From contig JAMPGL010000007.1 of NCBI GenBank assembly GCA_023663945.1, positions 26,958-90,957 of the forward strand: a stretch of 64,000 bases of DNA, written 5' to 3'. Source of the DNA: Lachnospiraceae bacterium (lineage in GTDB: Bacteria > Bacillota > Clostridia > Lachnospirales > Lachnospiraceae). Numbering within the stretch: the first letter of the stretch is position 1; each line of letters begins with the position of its first letter. Shown here piece by piece: positions 18,631 to 25,904 of this stretch. The position numbers and the translations under genes were made by a program. The notes under the pieces were generated by a model. That model did no database searches. It saw only the letters and a program-made list of their open reading frames with translations, and had not been told where the DNA came from.

Positions 18631-19719
18631 ATGAAAAAAGTGAGAAAAAATATGAGAAAAAGATTAATAATTACAACGGTTTTTTTACTATTTATCCTGA
18701 TTACAGGATGTGGAAGTACAACAGAAAAAAATGATCTATCCGATTCAGAAGAAATGATTTCGGATAAGTATATTGTGGTGGGATTCTCACAGCTTGGAGC
18801 GGAATCCGATTGGAGAAGTGCAAATACCGAATCCATGAAATCCACGTTTACGGAAGAAAATGGATTTGAACTGATTTTTGAGGACGGACAGCAAAAGCAG
18901 TCGAATCAGATTATGGCAATCCGCACTTTTATTCAGCAGGGGGTCGATTATATTGTTCTTGCTCCTGTGATTGAAACTGGATGGGATACGGTGCTTCAGG
19001 AGGCAAACGATGCGGGTATTCCAGTTATTTTGGTAGACCGTATGGTAGATGTGGAGAATGAAAGCCTGTACAGTGCCTGGGTTGGATCTGATTTTGCACT
19101 TGAGGGCGCTAAAGCGGGGGAGTGGATTAATCAGTTTCTACAGGCAAAGGGCATTGAAAATGCAAACATTGTAAATATTCAAGGCACGCTGGGCGCTTCG
19201 GCGCAGATTGGACGTACAAAGGGGCTTCGGGAAGCGTGTGAAGCAAATACGAATACAACGCTTCTTGCAGAGGTAACCGGAGATTTTACGCAGACAAAAG
19301 GAAAAGAGGTTATGGAATCTCTTTTAAAACAGCATGATGATATTAATATTGTATATTGCGAAAATGACAATGAAGCCTTTGGTGTGATAGAAGCAATTGA
19401 AACGGCTGGTAAAAAGGTAGGTTCGGATATTGCAAACGGAGAAATTATGGTAATTTCCTTTGACGGCGTCAAGGAAGATGCCATGAAATATATCATGAAG
19501 GATAAAATTACCTGTATCGTGGAATGTAATCCTCTACAGGGACCGCTTGTTCAGGACATTATTATGGAGATGGAAGCCGGAAAAGTGCCGGATAAGTTTT
19601 CATACGTGGATGAAGGAATGTATGCTCACGATGATACAGTTTCTTCCGTTGTGATTGACGGCGTGGATTATCCGATTACGGTTGTGACACAGGAGATACT
19701 GGATGTTCGTGCTTACTGA
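18631..19719 (+). CDS. ytfQ: YtfQ-like galactofuranose-type binding lipoprotein (second copy)
   Basis: Second substrate-binding lipoprotein of the locus, up to 362 residues, with signal peptide and lipobox LITGCGS. It is clearly closer to E. coli YtfQ than the first copy: VGFSQLGAESDWRSAN, EDGQQKQSNQI, VDYIVLAPVIETGWD, ILVDRMVD, NIQGTLGASAQIGR and KGKEVMESLL all have direct counterparts. YtfQ binds the furanose form of galactose and, less well, arabinose. An alternative ATG at 18652 gives a more typical short signal peptide; neither start has a good ribosome site. The gene starts a few bases after a terminator, so it may be made only on read-through or may serve another role, such as presenting sugar to the YesM-type sensor. 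Confidence 0.88.
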   Translation: MKKVRKNMRKRLIITTVFLLFILITGCGSTTEKNDLSDSEEMISDKYIVVGFSQLGAESDWRSANTESMKSTFTEENGFELIFEDGQQKQSNQIMAIRTFIQQGVDYIVLAPVIETGWDTVLQEANDAGIPVILVDRMVDVENESLYSAWVGSDFALEGAKAGEWINQFLQAKGIENANIVNIQGTLGASAQIGRTKGLREACEANTNTTLLAEVTGDFTQTKGKEVMESLLKQHDDINIVYCENDNEAFGVIEAIETAGKKVGSDIANGEIMVISFDGVKEDAMKYIMKDKITCIVECNPLQGPLVQDIIMEMEAGKVPDKFSYVDEGMYAHDDTVSSVVIDGVDYPITVVTQEILDVRAY

Positions 19720-19816
19720 TTAGAGAATATATTTTATTTGCAATCCGTCTGATATGGGAGTATAATCTATGGTATAGTACTTTTGACACAGAAACATCAA
19801 ACAGGCGGGCATAAAA

Positions 19817-20911
19817 TTGGATAAAACAGAGTTATTAAATCGAATAGGTAATTTTATTGGCAAGGATACAATGGCTGAAAATGAGTCAAAAAAACTGGTT
19901 GTAGTAATTAGGATTCTGATTTTATCCATTATTCTCTATTTTTTGATCAGCGCCGTTTTGTGCAGCGTATCGTATAGACCGATAGGCGTCCTGCTGTATA
20001 TTGCATTCGCGGTAATGTTTGTGGGTATTTTTGGCATGACGTACCGTTATAATTCTCTGCCGGTCTTATTGATTTTTAATGTCGGCATGATCATATGGAT
20101 CTACATTACCGTTCACTATGTGGGCTGGAATATAGGAGTGCAGCATTATCTTATGGTTCTGCTTATTTTATGCTTTTTTTCCACTTACAAACACTATACA
20201 GGAAAGATATTATTTGCGGTCTTTTTGTGTGCTTTTCGTATGATGCTCTTCTTTATTTATAATTCCAGAATACCGGCGATACAAATATCGGAAGTGTCGG
20301 AGAGCGGTTTTCAGTGCATTAATACGGTCACGATTTTTTGGTGCATATCGGTGATTGCTTTTATTTTCAGCAAGGATACGCAGAAGCTGGAAGGAAAACT
20401 TGTGGAATATAATAACCAATTGATGGTGCAGGCAAACACGGACATCCTTACCGGATTGTATAATCGGAGAAAAGGCATGGAATATATGGAGGAATTATCC
20501 CGTAAATCCGTTAATAATATAGGATTTAGCCTGTGCATCTGTGATATTGACCTTTTCAAAAAGGTCAATGACCAGTACGGACATGATGTAGGTGATGAGG
20601 TGCTGATAGGGATTTCCGAGATTTTTCAGAAAGAGATGAAAAAGGGAAACTTTGCCGCAAGATGGGGCGGAGAGGAATTTCTGTTATTATTTCCAGCCTG
20701 CAACGGGGACGAGGCATGGACAAAGGTAGATGAGATCCGCAGTGAGATAAAAAAGCTGCGGTTTCAAGGAGGAGACAGTGATTTTGGAATAACCATGACC
20801 TTTGGTTTGGCGGAATATGATTTTATCCGTGGTCTGAAAGCTACTATCAAGGAAGCTGATGAGAAATTATATGCCGGGAAGGAACAGGGAAGAGACAGAA
20901 TTGTATTCTGA
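19817..20911 (+). CDS. Membrane diguanylate cyclase (GGDEF)
   Basis: Predicted c-di-GMP synthase of 364 residues. The N-terminal half has about five or six hydrophobic segments (roughly residues 30-190) without a recognised periplasmic sensor fold. The C-terminal GGDEF domain is complete: DILTGLYNRR, the metal-binding ICDIDLFKKVNDQYGHDVGDEVL stretch, active-site motif GGEEF (about residue 284) and a TFGLAEY block. No RxxD inhibitory site is obvious upstream of GGEEF. Two starts are possible: TTG at 19817 with GGCGGG upstream, or ATG at 19871 with AAGGA. It lies between the sugar importer and the ABC-F leader with no shared operon signals. Confidence 0.9.
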   Translation: MDKTELLNRIGNFIGKDTMAENESKKLVVVIRILILSIILYFLISAVLCSVSYRPIGVLLYIAFAVMFVGIFGMTYRYNSLPVLLIFNVGMIIWIYITVHYVGWNIGVQHYLMVLLILCFFSTYKHYTGKILFAVFLCAFRMMLFFIYNSRIPAIQISEVSESGFQCINTVTIFWCISVIAFIFSKDTQKLEGKLVEYNNQLMVQANTDILTGLYNRRKGMEYMEELSRKSVNNIGFSLCICDIDLFKKVNDQYGHDVGDEVLIGISEIFQKEMKKGNFAARWGGEEFLLLFPACNGDEAWTKVDEIRSEIKKLRFQGGDSDFGITMTFGLAEYDFIRGLKATIKEADEKLYAGKEQGRDRIVF

Positions 20912-20914
20912 CGG

Positions 20915-20943
20915 TTGACAGCAGGGCTTTTATTTGCTAATTT
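20915..20943 (+). promoter_or_regulatory. Promoter of the ABC-F leader RNA
   Basis: TTGACA (20915-20920), 17-bp spacer, TAATTT (20938-20943), beginning four bases after the diguanylate cyclase stop. It would start a leader transcript of about 200 nt in front of the ABC-F gene. Confidence 0.6.
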
Positions 20944-20974
20944 AGTGGTATCAAACAGTAAAGGAGATGTGCGG

Positions 20975-20998
20975 ATGTATACTTTTTCTATCAGATAA
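20975..20998 (+). CDS. Candidate leader peptide MYTFSIR upstream of ABC-F gene
   Basis: Seven-codon ORF with a perfect AAGGAG site (20961-20966) eight bases before the ATG. Its position after a promoter and before a terminator hairpin is that of a regulatory uORF on which a drug-stalled ribosome would control attenuation. A second, overlapping frame from the ATG at 20967 to a stop at 21035 (22 codons) has its start fused to the ribosome site and is less likely. Confidence 0.55.
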   Translation: MYTFSIR

Positions 20999-21127
20999 CA
21001 AATTTCATAGGTTATGTGTAGAAGAAGACATCTGACTCTTTTTAGTATTTTGTATATGTAATGAAGGTTATCGCTGCTTGATATTGTGGTATGCGTTTTT
21101 AGTGCAGAAGTTTCTTCTGCACTTTTT
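20991..21127 (+). promoter_or_regulatory. Ribosome-mediated attenuator of ABC-F gene
   Basis: Three mutually exclusive pairings are visible. (1) TCAGAT at 20991-20996, inside the leader ORF, pairs with ATCTGA at 21030-21035. (2) GTGTAGAAGAA at 21016-21026 pairs with TTCTTCTGCAC at 21112-21122 (11 bp, one G-U), a candidate antiterminator. (3) AGTGCAGAAG / CTTCTGCACT at 21101-21110 and 21114-21123 plus T tract is the terminator. A ribosome held on the leader ORF would block pairing 1, free the antiterminator arm and allow read-through. The mechanism is known for several resistance genes; here it is inferred from sequence. Confidence 0.6.
21101..21127 (+). terminator. Attenuator terminator before ABC-F gene
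   Basis: Perfect 10-bp stem AGTGCAGAAG / CTTCTGCACT with a 3-nt loop and TTTTT, ending 24 bp before the ABC-F start codon. Confidence 0.88.
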
Positions 21128-21151
21128 GCGTTTAGGATTGGAGGAATGCGC

Positions 21152-22699
21152 ATGTCACAGATCAGTGTAAACAATTTGACTTTTTATTACGAAGGAAGCT
21201 ATGACAATATTTTTGAAGATGTGACCTTTCAGATAGACACCGATTGGAAATTAGGGTTTATAGCAAGAAACGGGAAAGGCAAAACAACATTTTTAAAGCT
21301 TCTTATGGGGCAGTATGAGTACAAGGGAACTATCAAGAGTTCTGTTAAGTTTGATTATTTTCCTTTTGAGACCAGCTGCAAAGAGAGAAATACCATTGAT
21401 ATTCTGGAAGAGATTGACCCGGACTATGAGTTTTGGAAGGTGTGCAGGGAGCTGGATTATTTGAAGGTGGATGCGGAAGTATTTTACCGTCCTTTTGCAA
21501 CTCTAAGCAACGGAGAGCAGACAAAGGTTTTGCTGGCGCTTTTGTTTTCCAGGGAAGGTCATTTTCTCTTAATTGATGAACCCACAAATCATTTGGACAT
21601 GGAATCCAGAGAGGTTCTTGCAGAATATTTAAATAAGAAAAAAGGATTTATTCTGGTATCCCATGACAGAAATTTTATGGATAGCTGTGTAGACCATGTG
21701 TTAGTCTTAAATAAAGCGGATATTCAGGTCCAGCAGGGAACCTTCAGCTCATGGTGGGAAAATAAGCAGAAGCAGGATGCGTATGAACTGGCTGAAAATG
21801 AAAGATTAAAAAAGGATATTCGGAGACTTACGGAATCCGCAAGAAAAACCAGTCAATGGGCGGACAAGGTAGAAGCGTCCAAAATCGGAATTAAGTCGGA
21901 TAAGGTTGAAAAAAGTATTGACAGGAGAGCTTATGTAGGTGAAAAATCCCGTCGAATGCAGATGCGCCGTAAAAATTTGGAACGCCGGCAGAATAAGGAA
22001 ATGGAAGACAAGTCAAAACTGCTGAAAAATATAGAAACAGCGGAGGATTTGAAGCTTTTTCCGCTCACCCATTATAAAGAAAAATTAGTGGTAATGGATG
22101 ATGTGGCTTTGGTTTATCAAGGTGAAAGTCACAAGAAAACGGTGGTAGAGCATTTTAATCTGGAGGTGAGACAGGGAGAGAGGGTTTTTCTTCAAGGAAG
22201 AAACGGATGTGGGAAATCCAGCGTGATCAAGGCAATCTTAAATCAGCACAGACAGCAGGATGAAAGCACTCAAAATGATTTTGCGCGGTCTCTGGCTGTG
22301 TCCGGCGGAACGATTGAACTGCCGAACAGCATGGTAATCTCTTACTGCGCGCAGGATACTTCTATGTTGAGAGGCACTGTTCAAGAATATGCCCGGGAAA
22401 ATGGAATTGATCTCACCTTGTTTCTGGCGGTTCTGCGGAAATTGGATTTTGCCAGAATACAGTTTGAAAAGCGGATAGAAGACTACAGCGGCGGTCAGAA
22501 AAAGAAGGTTCTGCTTGCGGCAAGTCTTTGTAAAAAGGCGCATCTTTATATTTGGGATGAACCGCTGAATTTTATTGACGTATTTTCCAGAATGCAATTA
22601 GAACAGTTGATTTTAACAATGAAACCTGCCATGATTCTGGTAGAACATGATAAAATGTTTATGGAGCATATAGCAACCAAAATCATAAGCTTTGGCTGA
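21152..22699 (+). CDS. ABC-F ribosomal protection protein, Lsa/CplR-like
   Basis: Soluble twin-ATPase ABC-F protein of 515 residues, similar along its length to Lsa-type proteins, which dislodge lincosamides, pleuromutilins and streptogramin A from the ribosome. Domain 1 has Walker A ARNGKGKTT, signature LSNGEQTK and Walker B FLLIDEPTNHLD. A charged interdomain linker (about residues 195-285) carries the antibiotic-resistance loop. Domain 2 has Walker A GRNGCGKSS, signature YSGGQKKK and Walker B IWDEPLNFID. No transmembrane segments, so it is not a pump. GGAGG at 21140-21144 fixes the start; an ATG at 21086 lies upstream of the terminator and is rejected. An inducible attenuator leader precedes it. 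Drug range cannot be read from sequence. Confidence 0.9.
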   Translation: MSQISVNNLTFYYEGSYDNIFEDVTFQIDTDWKLGFIARNGKGKTTFLKLLMGQYEYKGTIKSSVKFDYFPFETSCKERNTIDILEEIDPDYEFWKVCRELDYLKVDAEVFYRPFATLSNGEQTKVLLALLFSREGHFLLIDEPTNHLDMESREVLAEYLNKKKGFILVSHDRNFMDSCVDHVLVLNKADIQVQQGTFSSWWENKQKQDAYELAENERLKKDIRRLTESARKTSQWADKVEASKIGIKSDKVEKSIDRRAYVGEKSRRMQMRRKNLERRQNKEMEDKSKLLKNIETAEDLKLFPLTHYKEKLVVMDDVALVYQGESHKKTVVEHFNLEVRQGERVFLQGRNGCGKSSVIKAILNQHRQQDESTQNDFARSLAVSGGTIELPNSMVISYCAQDTSMLRGTVQEYARENGIDLTLFLAVLRKLDFARIQFEKRIEDYSGGQKKKVLLAASLCKKAHLYIWDEPLNFIDVFSRMQLEQLILTMKPAMILVEHDKMFMEHIATKIISFG

Positions 22700-22766
22700 C
22701 AAGGCATTTTTGCTTTCCATTTTGTACGATAGACCAAAGAGGATATTCTGCGAGGGAGGAGCAGTG

Positions 22767-23624
22767 ATGGATTTTTATAAAATATACAAACCTATTACGG
22801 CGACTCCGTTTGCCCGTGATAAGAGTTATGTGGAGATAGAACCCTGTGAGGCATTAAAGCCGTATATCCGGTGTTTTTGGGGAAGTGAGAGCCCTTATGT
22901 GGATGAACCGGGAGAGGAGCCGGATAAGCTGGTGGTTCCGGATACCTGCATGGATATTATTTTTCGGACAAATTTCACAGATAATACGCAGGAAAGCGGT
23001 TTTTGTGGAATGAATGATGTGGCTTTTGTATCCGGCGGGCGTTCCTTTGAAAAGTATGCTGAGAAGTCAATATTTGGGATTCGGTTTTATGCATGGAGCG
23101 CAGTGCTGTTTTCGAAAGAATCCTTGAGAAACACAAAAAACGGATTTTACGATGCCGGACAGCATTTTCCACAGATCAAGAAGGAACTGGAACAGCATCT
23201 TTTTGAGGTGGTAAATTTAAAAGACAGAGTCCGGATTGCTGAAAAAGTCTTGCTCCGCCTGTTAGGAAACAGATTTTATAACTCTCTGGTTATGGAGGCG
23301 GTAGGAGAAATTTTGAAAAGGAAAGGTAATTTGAAAGCTCTCGAATTGTCACGGGAAATGCATGTAAGTGAAAGGCAGTTGGAAAGGGTTTTTAAGGAAT
23401 ATATCGGAATTTCCCCTAAGCAGCTTTCATCCTTAGTCCGGTATCAGTATTTGTGGAAGGATATTTGTGTGAATCCCAACTTGCGGATATTAGATGAGGT
23501 ATATCGATACGGCTATACGGATCAGGCTCATCTTCTCCATGATTTTAAGCGGTTTCATACCATGAGCCTGACAGAGGCAAAGGAGCATGCTTTGAGTGAT
23601 GTCGGATTTTTACAAGAAGGATAA
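22767..23624 (+). CDS. AraC-family regulator with DUF6597-like N-terminal domain
   Basis: Transcription regulator of 285 residues. The N-terminal half shows the DUF6597-type sensor pattern (PCEALKPYIRCFWG, then VVPDTCMDIIFR, about residues 24-72). The C-terminal 100 residues are an AraC DNA-binding domain with ALELSREMHVSERQLERVFK and a second helix pair with GYTDQAHLLHDFKRF. GGGAGGAG before the ATG at 22767 supports this start; the frame extends further upstream into the end of the ABC-F gene. It may regulate the following toroid protein (48 bp gap) or the ABC-F gene. The ligand is unknown. Confidence 0.88.
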   Translation: MDFYKIYKPITATPFARDKSYVEIEPCEALKPYIRCFWGSESPYVDEPGEEPDKLVVPDTCMDIIFRTNFTDNTQESGFCGMNDVAFVSGGRSFEKYAEKSIFGIRFYAWSAVLFSKESLRNTKNGFYDAGQHFPQIKKELEQHLFEVVNLKDRVRIAEKVLLRLLGNRFYNSLVMEAVGEILKRKGNLKALELSREMHVSERQLERVFKEYIGISPKQLSSLVRYQYLWKDICVNPNLRILDEVYRYGYTDQAHLLHDFKRFHTMSLTEAKEHALSDVGFLQEG

Positions 23625-23672
23625 AAGGATTTTTATTATAATTCTCGTAAAAAAGAAAAGGAAGGTATTGTC

Positions 23673-24596
23673 ATGAAGCAATTATATGAAAGAGCAAGAA
23701 CTTATCTTTACCGGAACGCAAGGGCATTGGAGATAGCCAGATTCCAGTATCATTTTGAGAACGGCTCGAAAGAAGCGGTTCTTAATGCGCTGTCCTTTTA
23801 TCAGAATGAGGATGGCGGTTTCGGGCACGGACTGGAAGCGGACAGCTGGAATCCAAATTCTGCACCGGTGCAGGTGCAGACGGCGATCAATATTTTGAGG
23901 GAGATAGGATTTGAAGAAAGGGAGCATCCGGTTATACAGGGAATTTTGAACTTTCTGGCAGGCGGTAAATGTTTTAACGGGCATTTTTGGTATACCGGAT
24001 TAAAAAGCAATAATGATTATCCCCATGCGCCTTGGTGGTACAGTGAAAAGGACGGTCCGTGGAATGAAAATGATTATAACCCTACGGCGGCGCTTGCGGG
24101 GTTTATCATTCGTTTTGCGGATAAAGACAGCGCACTTTACGAGACCGGATGCCGGATTGTGAAAGAAGCGTATGAGCAGTTGATTTTTGGAAAGCGCGAC
24201 AATGACAAACATACCATCGGCTGTTATCTTCAAATGCTGGATTATCTGAAAAAGGCGGGTGAAACGGAGATAGTGGATGTGGTGGTTTTGGAGACAGCTC
24301 TTCGAAAAGCCGTGAAGGAAAGTATCACGCAGAATAAAGAAAAGTGGGAGTACGGGTATGTGTGCAGACCTTCCCAATATTTCCGCACCACGGACAGTGT
24401 TTTCTTTCAGGATAATCAAGAAATTGCCGATTACGAATGCACTTTCATCAAGAGAACCCAATTAGAAGACGGGTCTTATATTGTTCCCTGGAACTGGGAG
24501 GATTATCCGGAAGAATGGGCGGTCAGTAAGATGTGGTGGAAAGGTGAGATTACGCTTTTGAATCTTTTGTATTTGAAGGGGATGGGGAGGATTTAA
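23673..24596 (+). CDS. Alpha/alpha-toroid (terpenoid cyclase-like) protein of unknown function
   Basis: Soluble protein of 307 residues with QNEDGGFGHGLE near residue 48, a match to the QW-type repeat of prenyltransferase and squalene-hopene cyclase toroids, and a Trp-rich later part (PWWYSEKDGPW, WEYGYVCRPSQYF, VPWNWEDYPEEW). The length is about half of a squalene cyclase and the DXDD catalytic motif of class II cyclases is not seen, so enzymatic cyclase activity is doubtful. It could bind a lipid or glycan in its cavity. AAGGAAGG precedes the ATG. It is preceded by an AraC regulator in the same direction. I do not recognise a specific function. Confidence 0.7.
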   Translation: MKQLYERARTYLYRNARALEIARFQYHFENGSKEAVLNALSFYQNEDGGFGHGLEADSWNPNSAPVQVQTAINILREIGFEEREHPVIQGILNFLAGGKCFNGHFWYTGLKSNNDYPHAPWWYSEKDGPWNENDYNPTAALAGFIIRFADKDSALYETGCRIVKEAYEQLIFGKRDNDKHTIGCYLQMLDYLKKAGETEIVDVVVLETALRKAVKESITQNKEKWEYGYVCRPSQYFRTTDSVFFQDNQEIADYECTFIKRTQLEDGSYIVPWNWEDYPEEWAVSKMWWKGEITLLNLLYLKGMGRI

Positions 24597-24618
24597 ATTT
24601 TCAATTTTCAGCTTTTTA

Positions 24619-24663
24619 ATGCCAAAATCCGCCTTTTCATTTTGTAAAGTTGGATTTTGGCAT
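24619..24663. repeat. 12-bp perfect inverted repeat after toroid gene
   Basis: ATGCCAAAATCC / GGATTTTGGCAT (24619-24630, 24652-24663) with a 21-nt loop. It may end transcription from the plus strand, though no clear T tract follows. Confidence 0.5.
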
Positions 24664-24837
24664 AAATAGCTGGATTTGTTTTTTCATTGGTTTGTTTATT
24701 ATTATATATAACTGTTTGTAACATAAAGGCGTTTGTATAATATTTAGGGTTTTCTGCCCTGTGGCTTCCAGTTTCTTGTACATATGGTCTACGCCTTCCC
24801 CATATTCTTTTACAAGATCATATGCTTTTAAAAATGC
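24637..24837 (-). pseudogene. C-terminal remnant of an ATP-binding (AlbA/HATPase-type) protein
   Basis: An open minus-strand frame translates to KAYDLVKEYGEGVDHMYKKL and a short tail, then stops at 24637. The EYGEGVDRM-type motif is typical of the C-terminal region of putative DNA-binding/ATP-binding proteins of the AlbA_2 plus HATPase_c_4 group. The frame is closed by a stop upstream (24838-24840) and no complete gene is present, so this is a fragment. Recognition is from a short motif only. Confidence 0.4.
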
Positions 24838-24843
24838 CTATAT

Positions 24844-25073
24844 TTAAGGAAAATCATCCATGCATTTATCAAAAATCATTTCCTCTATAACTTGCACATA
24901 TTCATTTACGTTTTTCACAATGTCTTTTCCTCAAAACCGTACAACATTCCACCCTAAAAACATGAGCTTTTTTCATTTTCCCTATCACGTTGCCTGTTCC
25001 GTTCAATCTTTTTAATCCAATAATCTGCATTATTTCCCCGTTGCAACCGTAATATCTTTTTGTCACGTGCCAT
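24844..25073 (-). pseudogene. Decayed Vsr-like (very short patch repair) endonuclease, 3' part
   Basis: From the ATG at 25073 the minus strand reads MARDKKILRLQRGNNADYW then IKKIERNRQRDRENEK, after which the frame is lost. In the neighbouring frame it continues KLMFLGWNVVRF, a TGA stop, GKDIVKN and a tail with VIEEMIFD. The order NADYW..KI.RN..RD...L..GW.V.RFWGKDI is the C-terminal half of Vsr-type nucleases; the stop replaces the expected Trp codon. So the gene has lost its N-terminal catalytic part and has one frameshift and one nonsense change. Vsr enzymes repair T:G mismatches from 5-methylcytosine deamination, which fits the 5mC methyltransferase gene next door. Confidence 0.65.
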
Positions 25074-25100
25074 TTTGTCACACCTATATTCTTGAACGCA

Positions 25101-25841
25101 CTACTTTATAACTGTATACCAAGAACTGTCAAATTTTACCGTTTTTAATATAGTTTCCTTATCAATTAAGTCTGGTTTCTTTACTTTAATATGTATTTTT
25201 TCTTTTGATATTTCCTCTATAATCGTAAATTGACTTCCACTTGGCTGCCATGTGAATTTATGCATATCTGTTGCTTTCTCATAGCCTTCCAAATTGTTAT
25301 TCTTATTCCATTTGAAATAATACAGTTCAGGGTCATAACGCACTGTATCCAATTCAAATATCAAATATTCAGAAAAATCTTTTGCCTTTACCAATACTAC
25401 CGTTCTTACAAACTTAAATATTTGTCTTACCGCTGATACACGTTCATTCCAAATATCCAAAACCATTTTCCCTATGATATCCGGATTCTCGCTTGTGATC
25501 CTATCTACGCCAAAGCTAAATGTAGGTGAATTTCTTCCACTTACCAATCGAACAGTTTTCTGCTTAGAAATATCTTTAGAACCTGCAAAGACCGTTTTTG
25601 CACCCCAGCAGCAGTTATCCAAAACAACATCATCTAATCCTACATTGGAAGGTTTCCAATCTGCTCCTACACACGTTGCAAAAATTTGCTCCCACTCATT
25701 CCCTTCTAAAGCCATAGCCTGTTTTGTTGCCATCATATACACAACTTCTCTAGCAAACGTATCCACAAATTTTATTGGAAATTTATTTAAATCAAACGGT
25801 GCAACTGCTTTATTGACAGTCCTTAATCTTGGTCCATTCAT
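25101..25841 (-). CDS. Putative type II restriction endonuclease
   Basis: Cytosolic protein of 246 residues with no signal peptide or membrane segment. I do not recognise a named family. It sits 63 bp downstream of a C5-methyltransferase on the same strand, with its own GGAGG site, which is the classic layout of a type II restriction partner. A region with GLDDVVLDNCCWGAKTV (about 68-84) has acidic residues followed by a Lys in a beta-strand-like setting, reminiscent of a PD-(D/E)xK core, but this is not conclusive. A central FKFVRTVVLVK and a Trp/Tyr-rich C-terminal part follow. Assignment rests on context. Confidence 0.6.
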   Translation of the reverse strand: MNGPRLRTVNKAVAPFDLNKFPIKFVDTFAREVVYMMATKQAMALEGNEWEQIFATCVGADWKPSNVGLDDVVLDNCCWGAKTVFAGSKDISKQKTVRLVSGRNSPTFSFGVDRITSENPDIIGKMVLDIWNERVSAVRQIFKFVRTVVLVKAKDFSEYLIFELDTVRYDPELYYFKWNKNNNLEGYEKATDMHKFTWQPSGSQFTIIEEISKEKIHIKVKKPDLIDKETILKTVKFDSSWYTVIK

Positions 25842-25904
25842 GTGCTATGCCTCCAAACGCACAATTTTCTTACAGTGTAACACATTTTTCACCAAAATAC
25901 ACCC

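Noticed and set aside
21086-21151. Upstream in-frame start of the ABC-F protein
   Set aside because: It would place the terminator hairpin inside the coding region and lacks a ribosome site; GGAGG before 21152 is clear.
24000-24461. 153-aa minus-strand ORF inside the toroid gene
   Set aside because: Shadow of a gene with good ribosome site and recognisable motifs; no family likeness.
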